The notes beneath the pieces were generated by a model that worked only from the letters and a program-made list of their open reading frames with translations, was not told where the DNA came from and did no database searches. A program made the position numbers and the translations under genes. A stretch of 64,000 nucleotides of DNA from NCBI GenBank assembly GCA_964017185.1, contig OZ024874.1, positions 48,450,856 through 48,514,855 of the forward strand. Reading direction: 5' to 3'. Of the stretch, positions 11,780 through 26,500 are shown piece after piece (the first letter of the stretch is position 1; each line of letters starts with the position of its first letter). This DNA is from Rugalucina vietnamica. Its lineage: Eukaryota > Mollusca > Bivalvia > Lucinida > Lucinidae.

Positions 11780-14127
11780 ATGTACAAGTAGGCAAAGATC
11801 AGAAAAAGGCGCAATCAGAAAGAGATTCCCACTCCAAAAACCGAGGTGCGAAAAAACCAAAGTAACAATCAGGCACTTATATCATGAAACATATCGTAAG
11901 CCGAATGAGCAGCTATTTTCCCAATAGGTGGCCACTCAGTTACCTTAACTTAATTAAAAATATGAAAACATACATAAGGCGCCAACAGCACAAAAATTTT
12001 TTAAACACCATGACAAAACAAAAAGAACCACCACAGAAGTATCGCCTTGGAACGATCAGTAACACAAAGTCACTGGCGGGCTTAAACCGGTTTTACAGGA
12101 TCCTAACCTCACCCTCAGCTTCTGCAGTGGTTCATAACATTTAGTAAGTTCTTCGGTCCTCGTGGTGAATCTCTAACTAGTCAATGAATCATCAAGAACA
12201 AACAAATAAATCATGATAAACATCCTGATGAATCAAAAACAAGGACTCACAGATTGAGTAAGCTGCCCGACGATGGCTACTAACTCCGGAGCAAAAGAAA
12301 AACACCAGTTGGACCCCGGTGGGCCAAGCAACAGACAAGAAGCTCCGGTCCCAACCAACTAAAATGAATAGCTTTAAGTCGGGGCCATCATAGAGTCTGA
12401 CGCCCGACCCACCGGCGTGCAATTAAAGAAGGCAGCATAGTTATCAACCATGATTGGGTTAAAAACTAAGCATGTAGACCGTCGCATAACATTCAAGTTA
12501 TAACCTATACGTCTGTAACGTGTTATGATTTTTCTGAACTGAAAAGAAAAATCATTAAGTTTCTTAAATCTGTAAACTAAGTCACCATAAAATTCAGGTT
12601 CCGAAAGGCCCTCACTTAAAAGCGTCTTTAACCCAACATTATATTTGGAAATCAATTCATAGTGTCTACGATAAAATTTAGAAAAGGTTTTTCGAAGTTT
12701 ATAATACCGATAGCCCTGTTGGAGAAGTTTTGCCGTTAAACATTTATTTCGAGCGTTGAAGTGTGTAACATGATTGCAGACTCTAGCAAACCTAATAAGT
12801 TGCGAAATGTAAACACCATAAGAAGCACGTCGAGGAACGTCACCATCCAAAAAAGGAAAATTTACTATTATATCAATATCAAAGTCATCGCGCTTATCAT
12901 AAATTTTAGAAGAAACAAATCCATTTGCAACAGAAAGATGTAGATCTAAAAAGGGGGCTTCGGTATCTGAGATATTGGCTTTGTTCAACTGAAGTTCAGG
13001 TGGATAAATTTGATTGACCATACCTTCAAAACAAGGGTTGTCAATGTTCAAAAGGTCATCGAGGTACCTAGATGTGGAATTAAAAGCCTCGATAACATCA
13101 GCTTGATTATCATGGTTAAGAGAATCCATGAAATCTCTTTCGTAGCAGTATAAAAATAAATCAGCTACGAGAGGTGCGCAATTTGTACCCATCGGAATTC
13201 CAACAATTTGTCTGTATAACTTGGTCCCAAATCTAATATAAATATTATCAAGGAGATAGGATAAGGCGTCGCACACATTCTGACATGACCAAAGTGTATA
13301 CCGACTTTGGTCAGAGGAAGTGAAAAAAGCCTTTCTGTCATTACATGCCAAATAAAGTGAACCATAGTTTTTTAATGCCCTTTTGAAGGTCCACTCTATC
13401 AAATCAAAAAGTTTTTCTTTAATTAAATTATGTGGTAATGTTGTATACAGAGTAGAAAAATCATACGTGGACAAGCTTGTCGCACGGAACCCTCTACACT
13501 TCAATTTACTGAGCACCTCACCAGAATTTTTTATTGACCAAAACCAATTTTTATTTGAAGTTTCATACACTGTCTCACAGTATCTTATAACATGAGATTT
13601 GATAGCAGTAAGACAGGAAGTTAATAATTTAGAAAGTTCAGTGGTAGTACAAGAGCTAGAATTTGCAATGAATCTAGCTTTGTATGGTCTTTTGTGAAGC
13701 TTAGGTAACCAATACATCGTAGGAAGTTTGTCTTGGCTTTCATTGACACAAACAGAAAACTTAACAGGTAAATCGTTTAAGTGGGCATTAACTACAGACG
13801 CTTCATCAGTATCTGTCTCCAGATAGGCCCTGGTACCATCAAGCTCCTGTTTTAAGGTGTTAACGTAGTGAAGCCTACAAACGACAACGGCTTTGTCTGC
13901 CGGAACCAAGACATACTTTCTATGAAATTCTTGGATACCCTGCTTCAAATGCCTAAATGACGATTTGGGTTTAGGAGGTAAAAGATTAGTATTTTGTGAA
14001 TAAAACTTAATACGTTTATCCACGATAGTGAAGATTCCATTCTTTAAGAGCATTATCCTCAACACCCTCTCGTTTACACCATCGATTACCGAAATCATTT
14101 AATGCAGATGCAATCTCCTCTCTACAT
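11780..14127 (-). mobile_element. PLE family 1, long 5'-truncated copy with RT ORF
   Basis: The - strand carries an open RT-like frame of 574 codons (12374-14098) followed by the family-1 tail out to about 11780. Diagnostic peptides are KLHKRPYKARFIANSS, YDFSTLYTTLPHNLI, GIPMGTNCAPLVADLF and the catalytic RYLDDLLN (the YxDD box). No C-terminal GIY-YIG nuclease is seen after the RT, unlike family 2. Homology to the 24525-27120 copy stops at about 14127, so it is 5' truncated. It lies just upstream of the host gene in the opposite orientation. The RT frame looks largely whole; the element is not. Confidence 0.85.
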
Positions 14128-14378
14128 TAAAACTTTCGATTCAAACTTCCTTATTCGTGAACCTTAGATGCATTGTATTTTGGTGGATTCGATTACATGT
14201 AATATGTACCAAGACACGTTAAGTTGAGGAAGATGTTAAGATACAACATATTAATTTCATACTTGTCAATGAAAAAACAATTGCTATTGTCATGTTCGTT
14301 ACGGGATGAGTGATTTAATTTCAGGATTTTACTCATGATGCAGGCTACAAAAAAAAAAGAAACAGGAAGTTTGAAATC
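14128..14378. other. putative upstream region of the lectin-CUB-CCP gene
   Basis: This short AT-rich stretch lies between the PLE copy and the TATA-like site. Apart from the TATA-like sequence just after it, no regulatory motif could be assigned by eye. Confidence 0.3.
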
Positions 14379-14384
14379 TATAAG
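14379..14384 (+). promoter_or_regulatory. candidate TATA box
   Basis: TATAAG within ATCTATAAGCCGC lies 77 bp upstream of the proposed start codon. A start of transcription about 30 bp downstream would give a 5' leader near 45 nt. This is inference from position only. An upstream untranslated exon cannot be ruled out. Confidence 0.3.
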
Positions 14385-14455
14385 CCGCATAGTTGAAGTT
14401 TGATTTTTTTAATTATTAACGTTCTGGTTATGGATTCAAGTCCTTGGCTTAGAAA

Positions 14456-14522
14456 ATGAGTAATCTGTATTGTTTCTATGTAACGTTAATTGTGATTGTT
14501 TGGACTGACATCAGACTCACAG
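14456..14522 (+). CDS. exon 1: signal peptide
   Basis: The ATG at 14456 opens 22 codons beginning MSNLYCFYVTLIVIVW, a short polar start followed by a hydrophobic core, and then a donor (CACAG|GTAATT). The exon ends with one G (phase 1), which completes a Gly codon with the GT that begins the lectin exon. Position, phase and hydrophobicity all fit a secretory leader. No earlier in-frame ATG competes. Confidence 0.65.
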
Positions 14523-17500
14523 GTAATTCTAAATCAAGCCATACTTTTTGATCATTATTTGAATCGAAAGTACCCGGTTGAGCCAATGTGACTCATTACA
14601 AATAGTATGAACAACTATTCAGGTTTCCAAAACGGTTCTGTTGTGATTTATTTTCGTATTTTCTGTGCATTCTGTCTACCTTTCTAGTGTACTAAAAGTC
14701 TCTTTTGTATTTGGTTAAGGCAACGATATCTACCTTGAAATAGAGAGCAAGCGAGCGAGCTGTTCTTTCTTTTTATTTTAACAATGATCGACTGTGTCTT
14801 AATAATCGAATCAAATATCGAAAGTTTTGTAAAAAAATATTATATACCCTATATAGATTAGTTGAACATGTTGAAAGCGGCATGCTGTCGGCAATATAAA
14901 TTCCTCTGAATCTGGCTAAAAACAACAAACGACTGGTCTTTTAGCCACAGCCTCAATGCCAGTGTTTACTGATTAGTTTCAGGTGGTGCGCTACCTGAAG
15001 GTTCCCCAAATAGAACAACGGTATGTGCAGGAGTCGCTTTACAAGCGTCATGCGTCGGCGGGGAAGTTATTGCGGTCCAGTCCGTGAACTATGGCACAAA
15101 ATTGTCAGCGACATGCGGATTAAACGACAATTCTGATGGATGTTGTAATTATGATGGAGCGGATTGCTTCTTACCAACATATAGTGGTACGGAGCAGCAG
15201 ACAGCATGCTCGGGAAAATCTCTGTGCAGTACGGTTACATTAGCTCATGAAGACGCGAACAGCTGTGGTGGCGATTATCCTATTCTCAATCACTACGTCA
15301 CTATGCAGTACTACTGTATACCACGTAAATATATATATACATGTGCATTAGCCTAAAATCTAGAAGTTTGTTTGTTATACTGCATCTTATGCTGTTATAT
15401 GAAAAATAGTAATAATTTAAACAAATATGATGTTAATAGATGTACCCTGTCAGTTGACCAGCATATACAAATGTATGCTAATGAGCTGTTTGTGAAACTG
15501 AATCGAATACATTTTCTAATCAATTATTTGCTTTTTATATAATCTTTCTCGGATAGGCAATGCATTTTAATCCTGTATAGGTCATTTGTTTTTCATTAAG
15601 ACTCGAATAAGCCGTACATGTCTCATCAGGTATAGGCCACTTTTACATACAATCTGACTCGAAATGGCAGTAACGTCGCGTCAGATACTCGTGCGCAATA
15701 ACGTTACAAGAAAAGATTGAAGCCGATATCACAACATTGCGCGTAAAGTCCTTTTTGTTTAGATGCGCTTTAATTGCAATTTGTAGCGACAGCTACGAAC
15801 ATTAAAACACTCGTCAGCATAGTAACACCAACCAAGTATGTTTATACCAGACTGTAAGAAAACACCTCGCTGAATGCCTTGTTTAAATACATATGTAGGT
15901 GGGCCGAAACGTACATGTAACGTCAGATCGACCAAAACGACAACATGTAAAATTTTTATGATATTGAACGTAGAAGCAATATCACGTGAACTACTGGTTT
16001 ACGAATTTAAACATTACTGCAAACCAAACCTAAAACGATATAATCTGATATGGAAATTAGGATTCGGACCATACAAAATAAAAACTCGCGATTTTATTAT
16101 CAGTATCGTCGAAAATAAAGCATATTTGTCGTTGTTAGCATTTTTGATCATTCAGTGGTCATATAAATTCAGTAATATCAAACTTGCACATAGTCTACAT
16201 GTAACAGCTGGTTTCAACATCTTTTTTTATGTATTTGGCATTCGCTACAGTACAAAAATGTTGACATGGCAACGTTTTAAGACCAAGAACGTGAAAACAT
16301 CATGAACTACTATGCCTGAACATCTGACGCGACGTCAGTACATTTCTAATCAAAACATTTATAATCATGCATATGTCATTTGCTTTTTATAAAACTGACT
16401 CGTACAGGCAATACAGTTTTTTTTAGCGGGTTTATTCCATTTGCTTTCTATAACACTACTGAGAATCACGTGGTATTGTATACATACAAACCGAAAAATG
16501 ATCGGTGACACGCACTGCAACTGTGCCCGAAAGTGAGTCTAGATTTTCGAGTTTTCTCCTATAGCGTTTACTCTATTGACTGATAGGTAAGTACAGGCAA
16601 TGCAGAAATTGAACATGTTTTATGAAAAAAGTGACATAAGAAATCCCCGATATTTTCGTTTTCTCAAACACTTAAATGTTATTGTGATGGAAGTAATGAG
16701 TGTCACTATAAGTTCATTTTTCTTAAGTGTATGCGAAAACGAAATGACCTGGATTCCTTATGTTACTTTCATTCAATGAAAGTTCAATTTCTGCATTGCC
16801 TGTACTTATCTATGAGTCAATAGAGTAAACGCTATAGGAGAAAACTCGAATATCTCACCTCAAGTTCGGCGACAATTGCAATGTGCGTCACCGATCATTT
16901 TATCGGTTTGTATCCATTCCGTACCACGTGATTCTTAGCTGTTAATAAAATGTGACTCGAATATGCAATAAATTTCTCAGCACGTATGCATGTACGTAAT
17001 TATTTTTCTTTAAGATCTCGTTCAAATGCAATCCCTTACAGTTTGCCATTTTTCTCTTTCTTCTAGAATCCACGAGGATCTTAACAATGTCAGCTTCAAG
17101 CTCACTGACTGCCACGGGATCTTTATTATACATACAGAACCAGGGTTATCCCAATAAAATATCAGCCTCTGACACTAGTGGTAGTTGCTCCGTTGAGGTT
17201 CAAGACTGCTCCTCTCAGATAAAGGTTTACCTTGTTCACTTCCAACTAAGGGATGGAGGGGGATCCTGTACCGGTACACAACAGCTACAGATTGGTGATG
17301 ACGGGACTGTGCAAACATTGACCTGCTCTGATAACACTGATTTTGAAATAACTTTGCAATTGACTAGTACTACTAATTATGTCACTGTCACACTTGGAAA
17401 TTCTGGTGGGGTAAACGATGGCTACTTCTGGCTAGGATTTGAAGGTAGGGCTTTTATATAAATCAAGTGAACTAAACATTTTATCAACAGAACCAAATCT

Positions 17501-20500
17501 GTCGACTGATCATTGTTTCATTAAGAACTAGAGTTCCGACCCTATAAATAGGAAATGTTAATTTTCTTAAACTATATTAACACACCAGACTTAAAACACA
17601 AGCTATTGCTTAGTATGCAGTGTCTGCTTTCGGTGTCGTATTCGCGTTTTCTGATTTCAAACGTTCAACTACATCTAGTTCATTTACGGTTGTTGAATGT
17701 ATATGTACCTTTTTTGGGAAATCCTAGAGTATCTGATCACCGAACATATCTCAACCCATTGTAATGCGAGTAACTGATTTGAGAACAGTGTTTAGCTCCG
17801 AATGAATACTACACTTTAAAAAAAATCTACCACACCGATGAAAAAAAAAATAGGGAAAACTTTTATCTCATAGCAAAAGTTTGATTGCTGACGAGGCTGA
17901 AATTTTTATCACTTATATTTCATATCTTGGCCTAAATATTCGTCAAATAATTTGAATGCCTGTAACAGTTCGCCTTTTGGGATACGGGGGATGCAATAGA
18001 GCATGTATGAAAAACTTCGGTTATACTGGATAGAAGTTTGCTCTTTTCCTCCTGCACTCCTCAAAAGTCATGAAATGTTGAATCTGATCAATCTTTGCGA
18101 AAATAAACGGCAATGTGAATTCATGGAAGTTCAACGCAGTTATTGCAAAGAATATCTGCACTTTTCTACAAACTTGCATAAATTTTCTGAATCAAAAATT
18201 GTCGCTCAGCGCCCGTCACATTTTAGATGTACATGTATGCATGATTTTCACCATTTTCACATAGAAATAACTTTGAATATGTATATATAAGTTTCCTTCT
18301 CCGGTCTCGTAAAATATATTGTCATAATAAAATCTACTTTTAACGTTTATATTATATAATGTTTCAGAATCGAGCGGTTCTGTTCCGATCCGTGTCAGTT
18401 GTCCGGCTGCTGACAGAACGATGTGCATGGGTAAGCAGATTTTGACACCCTTTGCAATAGTTTTTTCAAGGGTTTATAGCATTTAATTACAAAACAGGTG
18501 TGAGACATCATTATAAGCGTGGCGTCAAATATTTACCGTTATGAAGCTTTCATCCAAGCAAGCGATTCATTGCGATCATCGCGTGCCGAATCGTGGAACT
18601 TCTCAAGAGTTTTAAGTTTAGATACAAGATGATGCGATTTCATTCTTGCAGATGCGATTTGTTCCGATGTGATGCGATAAAGGCACGATTTTATGACCAG
18701 ATCTGTTACGATATAGCTGGCCGATTAGCTAATATTTAGTCCTGCCTGCTACGATTATCACGATAAGTATTTATTATTTGACACGACCCAATGAGCGCAG
18801 ATACGTTTAGATACGTTTCTACACGTTCATCGGTACACGACGCGATGTGTTGCGATACATCTTACGATAAGGACAATGATTATCACGATGCAAGCCACGA
18901 ATGGAAACGATAATAATATTAAAAGCGCTACCAAGTATCGACTCTTTCTCTTGAACTTGTACAGGATTAAAATGGCACTCCAAGGCCATTACTGGTGACA
19001 GGAGTAGAGGGCGGTAATTGTCTGATACCAAAAGAGTGGGGCTGCATTCAAAGTTCTATATTCTATATGGCGTTTTAAGTTTGCAACATCTCGTAGTCTA
19101 TAAATTCAATTTAGCTCATATATGGTTTAGAAATAAGCTTAATAGCTCTGTTCAATTTTATTTTATTCATAATTGTCAAAACAATGAAACTACGGCGTAT
19201 CCCGTGTTACATTTAACTGTCTGCCGGGGTAGTTGCATCGCCGGTAAGGTTTACCTGGCGGTATAAATCGTAAAAGGATTTCATAATGGGAATGCGTCAC
19301 CATTTTCTATTTTGCTGGTGAAATTATTTCAATGAAGTCGAAAAACTTCAGAAATACCGGATGTGTGACAAAAGACGAAAGCGATGTCCCGTCTCGGCGA
19401 CAAAACAAGTAGGAAAGCTTTATTGTAAAAGCAGTATCAGTCATTGCAATAATGTTCCTGCTGAAAAATACGTTTTTTGCATAGATTCGATAGATGCAAT
19501 TATTCTATGGGTTCTGTTGGCGGTTTTGTTAAAAAGTGGTGTACAAAAGCAATTGTCTCCCAAAATGTCCCAGTGCCTAAAATTGACGTTGTTGTATAAC
19601 AAAACGTAATTTTGGATTCAATTTTAACATGTTATATTAATCAAGTCGAAATAATAAAAAAAATATACGAAAATACGTTTTCGTTGCTGATTACGGTGAA
19701 TGTGTTTCTGCTTTATTAATTTGCATGTCAGGGTAAAATCAGTGACCCCAAATTAATATTAGGACAATCGTAAAGCGATCTTAAGCGCAGTCGGGCTGGC
19801 TAGCATTTTTACTACACTTGTCAAGAAATCACAGTTTTGGAGCATTTAGGATGTACGTAATAATCTAATTTGTATCCCCGAATTACGAGTGGTACAAAAT
19901 CAGAATGTACATATGTAATATTGGTAAGCATATCAGGCAAGTATTTACCACTGGCATCGTCAATTAAAGGTTCCTATATAGGAAATTCTGTATGATGTGA
20001 GAGCATAGTTATGAATTTAATATTTAATCTGTTGTGAAACAAAACGCATGGAACTATTGTACTGTTCATGTTCACGCTTGGCATGTTTGTCTTCAAACTT
20101 CCGGACGGAATCTACGGCCATAACGTCGTTTACGCATTGTAGTCTAGTAGTTCGACAGTGACAAAGATGAGAAGCAACACCTCACCAGAAAGCACAAAGA
20201 GGGTTCAGCTAGACACGTTCGACATGGTTGTTTGGCACAGAACTGTCCACAACATGCATTGTCAGCAGAATATCTATCCCACACTGAGCAACAGACTACC
20301 GTCGAGGCAAAGTTCATATTGGTCCCTTTTCCGTTAGCTAAACAGTTAAAACGCGAAAAAGTTTGTCACATGGATGTTACAATAACCAATGCAGCCACTA
20401 CACGTACATGCCGATTTTGCATACATTATTTTGCACGTGGGCCGGATCGCACTATCGAATATTTACGAAAATCTGCATTTAAGGTGGAAGATAACAAAAC

Positions 20501-23500
20501 CTCATATCAAGTCTAGAGAGCAACAAATTATATCAGCGTATTCGTGAATCTTCCGTGAAAACAGTTTTGCTTTTAGTTTGTGTGTCGTACTAATGACGTC
20601 ATTTTATAACATCAAAAATAAGGTATGTTTTGGCGTTTTAACGTCAGTTTTAAGCCCCTTTAAAACTTCATATTTTGCCATAGTTTCCGAATGGATGGAC
20701 CGATTTCTATTTTTTTTTTGCACCAAAATGACGAGATTTTCACTTGTAAGTAAAAATGAAAGCTTCCAAAGGCTGATTCGGACAAAGCTGTAAATCGCCG
20801 AAAAACTGTATAAGTGTTACCTTTATTAAGGAACATGGCAATCTTACAAGGAGGACACGATGTTATTGAAAATGAGTAACTCAAACATACATGTACCAGA
20901 AAGATCATTTTATATCTTATTCAGCTTTAGAGTGCTCATCAACACGCTTATCAGCAACTGCCAAGTTACTTCCTTGTTTGATTCCATTGTCTTCCGTGTG
21001 GTTGACCACGATCTTTGAAAGTACATGTATTTCTAACCAGATTTAGAAGAAATCGTGTTATTTTCTATATCTGCTGTAACCAGATTTCAGCAGATATGAT
21101 AAATAGCGAGTCTTCCCCAAGACAAAATAATTTCAGCAGTTCAGAGCGGAAAAACTTTCAAAGATAGTAGTCCTTAAAATTTTATGCTGAGAGTTTGGGC
21201 ACTGAGCAATGTGATTGTGATATTTAAATAAACCATACAAGAATGTTTCAAGATGAGTCTGTCTTCTTTGTAAAATTGTCATTTTTTCTTTATACAGACA
21301 AAATTATATAAGGCCAAAAAAAGGAATGTTTCCGGTAACATGCCAGAAAAAAAATGGGTCGATAGGTAGGGATTTTTTTTTTTTTTTTTTTTTTGAGGGA
21401 AGCCTTACCATGTAAAGATTTCCCATTTTGAGGTTCTGTAACCCTTACCAACTTTCATGAACTCTGATAATAAGTATTGGATACACAGGGAACCAATGAT
21501 CCCCCACCCCCATTTTCTGATTGTTTTTTTTAGATTCAGTTTTATGTCCCTTTCAAGATAAATTCACTCATAACAAGATGATGCAAATCAGTAGGTGGGC
21601 GAAAGCGGGAGACCCCCCCCACCCCCACTCCAATGAAAAACCACCTGACATACCCATAAGCAGAACTGGGCTTATCCCTCTTTTGGCCTTTTGGCCTGAC
21701 CAAGGCTTGAACCCACAGTGGTGAGATGATCAAATGCTTAAGAGCGCTGATAAAAAGCGACCATAACTGCTTGGCCACAGGGGTCGCTGATAGAAATTGG
21801 ACGGATAATGGGGAAGGGTAATTGGTTCCCCGCTTAACCATTCCATTAATTAATGGAAAACTGGAACCTAGCAATTAATGTAAATATTGTCGATGCACAT
21901 TACCTTGCCTCCTTTGGGGCAACGAACGCCCTACCCCTCGTCATGAGGAGTTTGAAAGCATTTAGGGCCTTGCCTGTGGCCTCTTGTGCACATTTTGATA
22001 TTATTGTTTCCACTTGGTTTTCTTTGCTTAAATTACATGCCATCTAAATGACTTTGACTCCTAGATGGCAAACTTCGTCTACCAACATTTCCCCACCAAC
22101 CTCGAATGGCTCGGTTGAGGGGCTTAAATCAATTTTACAATGAAATTGTGCAATTATTTTTGAGATGGTGTGTTTTCCTTGAAAGTGTGAAACTTTTTGA
22201 ACACATCATTTAGTTTTGATTGACCGTCTAATTATGACATTAGTTTTTTTCAATGCTGTGCTCGAAGTGCGAGAATTTGTTGGCCACTGCCACCGGAGGC
22301 CGCCATTTTATCAGAACTGCACGATGCGCATGTATTGATCATATAATCGACGTTAGGCTAAATGTGATATTCTACGGTATTCTTTTGCCGGTCCGGTACT
22401 TGAAAAACAAATGCTTTTCTCGATTTTCGAGATTTCATTATCGGAAAACAGGAAAAAAATATTAGAGTCCGGGAGATTTTCGGTCAAGTTACCGGAAACA
22501 TTCCTTTTTTTTTCTTTTTTTTTCGCCTAAATATTAGATTTTATGACAATTGGTAGACCATTGAAGCAAAATACATTAAATTTTCGAATTTTACTTATTT
22601 GATAATTTGATGAAAAACGGCTTCAGCTAAATATTTTCTTTTTTTCAGATAGAAATTAGGTAGAATCGTTACACGAAATTTCATTAATAATCATTAGCCT
22701 TAGGACACATCTTAAAAACGACAAAAATATGGGTTCTTCAGTATCTCAAACCATGAACATGGTAATATTTCAACAAAAGTAGATGCGCGGTCCATTTTTG
22801 CATCAAGTCCATCGATATTTCAGATTGTAATGTTCCTGATACTACAGGATACACATTTAGTTATTCTGACACTAAATATGGATCAAATGCTATTGTAACG
22901 TGTGCGACAGGATACGAAGGAACACCAAGTTCTATCGACTGTCTAGATACAGGACAATGGGAAACAGTGTCTGGCTGTGAAAGAAAAGGTACGATGTCTG
23001 TTTCGGGCTCTCATAGCTGAAATATACTTATCCGCAAAAGAAACGCGAAAAAAAACTAAAAACCCTTTTTCTTGAAAAGAATCAATGTGATGGGGTTTTA
23101 AGTGATATGGCTAATGAGTTTTTACAGTAAGTTACGATCGACCAAAATTAGATTTTTTGTAGAATGTTTCCTTATGACGTTGCAATGACGTCTGTGTACG
23201 AGCTCGTGTATTACAAAATTGCATCTAAAATATTTATGATTTAAGCTACGTGAAAGCAGACGGCATGAAGATTTGAGAAATGTCGCTTGTCAACGCCCAC
23301 AGTGGTCGTGTTTATCTGTTGACGTCAGCCTATTGGTTTCAAATCGTCATTATTAATCACTACATACACATTCTGATCTTTCATATCGCGATTCTTTAGA
23401 TTCCAGTTCAGTGTGTCAACAGCTATCTTATGGCACTTAAGATTTCGTATACGTCTTTTCAATTGATAGAAAACGGTAATTTACGTCAAAAATAAAACAA

Positions 23501-26500
23501 AATCGTCACGTACAAGAAAACAGGCGTCGAAGGAGATACATAAATTTTTCTGATTTGATTTTATCTCCCGATTACTTTCAAAATGCCGGTGTCAGTTTGG
23601 AAACTGTTTGCAAGATTTAAGTTTTTCATAAATCTTTGGCTAAGGAAAAGGGAAAATAAAAATTTTTCGCGGTAACGCGACAAGTTTAAGTCTTAAACGT
23701 CATAATTTTCAAAGTGTGTGATAGAATATTAACGTGACTATCGTAATTTATATCACTAAAATAATGTTAATGTTACTAGAAAGGAAACAACAAGTGAAAT
23801 ATTTTTTCCGCGTTTCTTTTGCGTAAGTATATCATGTTAAATGCATAACACGTTTATACTAACCACAGGAACATGCATTTTCTAACCATAAATCATAAAT
23901 GTATGTCCTAAAATAATAGTCTACATGGCAATACCGTATTGCCATAAAGACACTCATTTAAAGCAATATTTTCATGTTTTATGGCTATAACACGTGAACT
24001 AACTGCGTCTAACTGCAGTGTTTGTCACCTTAATATTCAGAATGATTTACTCTTCTATTGCAAACATTAATCAAATTCATTTATTATCGAGGTTTAACTT
24101 ATTTGGTCATTTGTCGACGAAATGCCTCAGACTGAAATGAGGAAGAGTCGCTAGACGGAATCTGACATAAACATGAGACACAGGAGACAATTAAAATACT
24201 AAAATATATCAACAAAGATTTTTAATGATCCATTCTTGCATCAAGTATTTTGCTACTTCAGATTGTGGTGTTCCTGATACTACAGGATACACATTTAGCT
24301 ATTCTGACACCAAATATGGAGCAACTACTAATGTAACGTGTGCGACGGGATACGAAGGAACACCAAGCTCTGTCGAATGTCTACATACAGGACAATGGGA
24401 AACAGTGTCTGGCTGTGAAAGAAAAGGTACGATGTTTTTCTCGGACTCTAATAGTTGAAAAATAATGTTAATTGCATTGTATTTAATGCTGACAGCCTAT
24501 AACCTATTGTCACCTTAATATTCAATAAACTTGTTTCTGATCTTGATATCCATGCTAATACTCCTAAGTCTTGAGATTGTAAAGATTCAAAATATGTTTA
24601 TCAACCCGCTGGACATATTGTTACTGGAAATTTAAAAATAATTTCGGATTCTAGAATTCGCAAAATTGTTTCTAAAGGTCCGAAATATAGATTCCCTTCC
24701 TACATTAATTTCGACAAATGTAGAGAGGAGATTTCATCTGCATTAAATGATTTCGGTAATCGATGGTGTAAACGAGAGGGTGTTGAGGATAATGCTCTTA
24801 AAGAATGGAAAAGAAGTATATTCACTATCGTGGATAAACGTATTAAGTTTTATTCACAAAATACTAATCTTTTACCTCCTAAACCCAAATCGTCATTTAG
24901 GCATTTGAAGCAGGGTATCCAAGAATTTCATAGAAAGTATGTCTTGGTTCCGGCAGATAAAGCCGCAAACAATGTTGTTGTCGTTTGTAGGCTTCACTAC
25001 GTTAACACCTTAAAACAGGAGCTTGATGGTACCAGGGCTTATCTGGAGACAGATACTGATGAGGTGTCTGTAGTTAATGCCCACTTAAACGATTTACCTG
25101 TTAAGTTTTCTGTTTGTGTCAATGAAGGCCAAGACAAACTTCCTACGATGTATTGGTTACCTAAGCTTCACAAAAGACCATACAAAGCTAGATTTATTGC
25201 AAATTCTAGCTCTTGTACTACCACTGAACTTTCTAAATTATTAACTTCCTGTCTTACTGCTATCAAATCTCATGTTATAAGATACTGTGAGACAGTGTAT
25301 GAAACTTCAAATAAAAATTGGTTTTGGTCAATTAAAAATTCTGGTGAGGTGCTCAGTAAATTGAAGTGTAGAGGGTTCCGTGCGACAAGCTTGTCCACAT
25401 ATGATTTTTCTACTCTGTATACAACATTACCACATAATCTAATTAAAGAAAAACTTCTGGATTTGATAGAGTGGACCTTCAAAAGGGCATTAAAAAACTA
25501 TGGTTCACTTTATTTGGCATGTAATGACAGAAAGGCTTTTTTCACTTCCTCTGACCAAAGTCGGTATACACTTTGGTCATGTCAGAATGTATGCGACGCC
25601 TTATCCTATCTCCTTGATAATATTTATATTAGATTTGGGACCAAGTTATACAGACAAATTGTTGGAATTCCGATGGGTACAAATTGCGCACCTCTCGTAG
25701 CTGATTTATTTTTATACTGCTACGAAAGAGATTTCATGGATTCTCTTAACCATGATAATCAAGCTGATGTTATCGAGGCTTTTAATTCCACATCTAGGTA
25801 CCTCGATGACCTTTTGAACATTGACAACCCTTATTTTGAAGGTATGGTCAATCAAATTTATCCACCTGAACTTCAGTTGAACAAAGCCAATATCTCAGAT
25901 ACTGAAGCCCCCTTTTTAGATCTACATCTTTCTGTTGCAAATGGATTTGTTTCTTCTAAAATTTATGATAAGCGCGATGACTTTGATTTTGATATAGTAA
26001 ATTTTCCTTTTTTGGATGGAGACGTTCCTCGTCGTGCTTCTTATGGTGTATACATTTCGCAACTTATTAGGTTTGCTAGAGTCTGCAATCATGTTACAGA
26101 CTTCAACGCTCGAAATAAATGTCTAACGGCAAAACTTCTCCAACAGGGCTATCGGTATCATAAACTTCGAAAAACATTTTCTAAATTTTATCGTAGACAC
26201 TATGAATTGATTTCCAAATATAATGTTGGGTTAAAGACGCTTTTAAGTGAGGGCCTTTCGGAACCTGAATTTTATGGTGACTTGGTTTACAAATTTAAGA
26301 AACTTAAAGGAATTAATGATTTTTCTTTTCAGTTCAGAAAAATCATAACACGTTACAGACGTATAGGTTATAACTTGAATGTTATGCGACAGTCTGCATG
26401 CTTAGTTTTTAACCCAATCATGGTTGATAACTATGCTGCCTTCTTTAATTGCACGCCGGTGGGTCGGGCGTCAGACTCTATGATGGCCCCGACATAAAGC

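Noticed and set aside
15874-16305. 143-codon + strand ORF in the lectin-CUB intron
   Set aside because: No domain signature, no plausible splice context and AT-driven composition; treated as chance.
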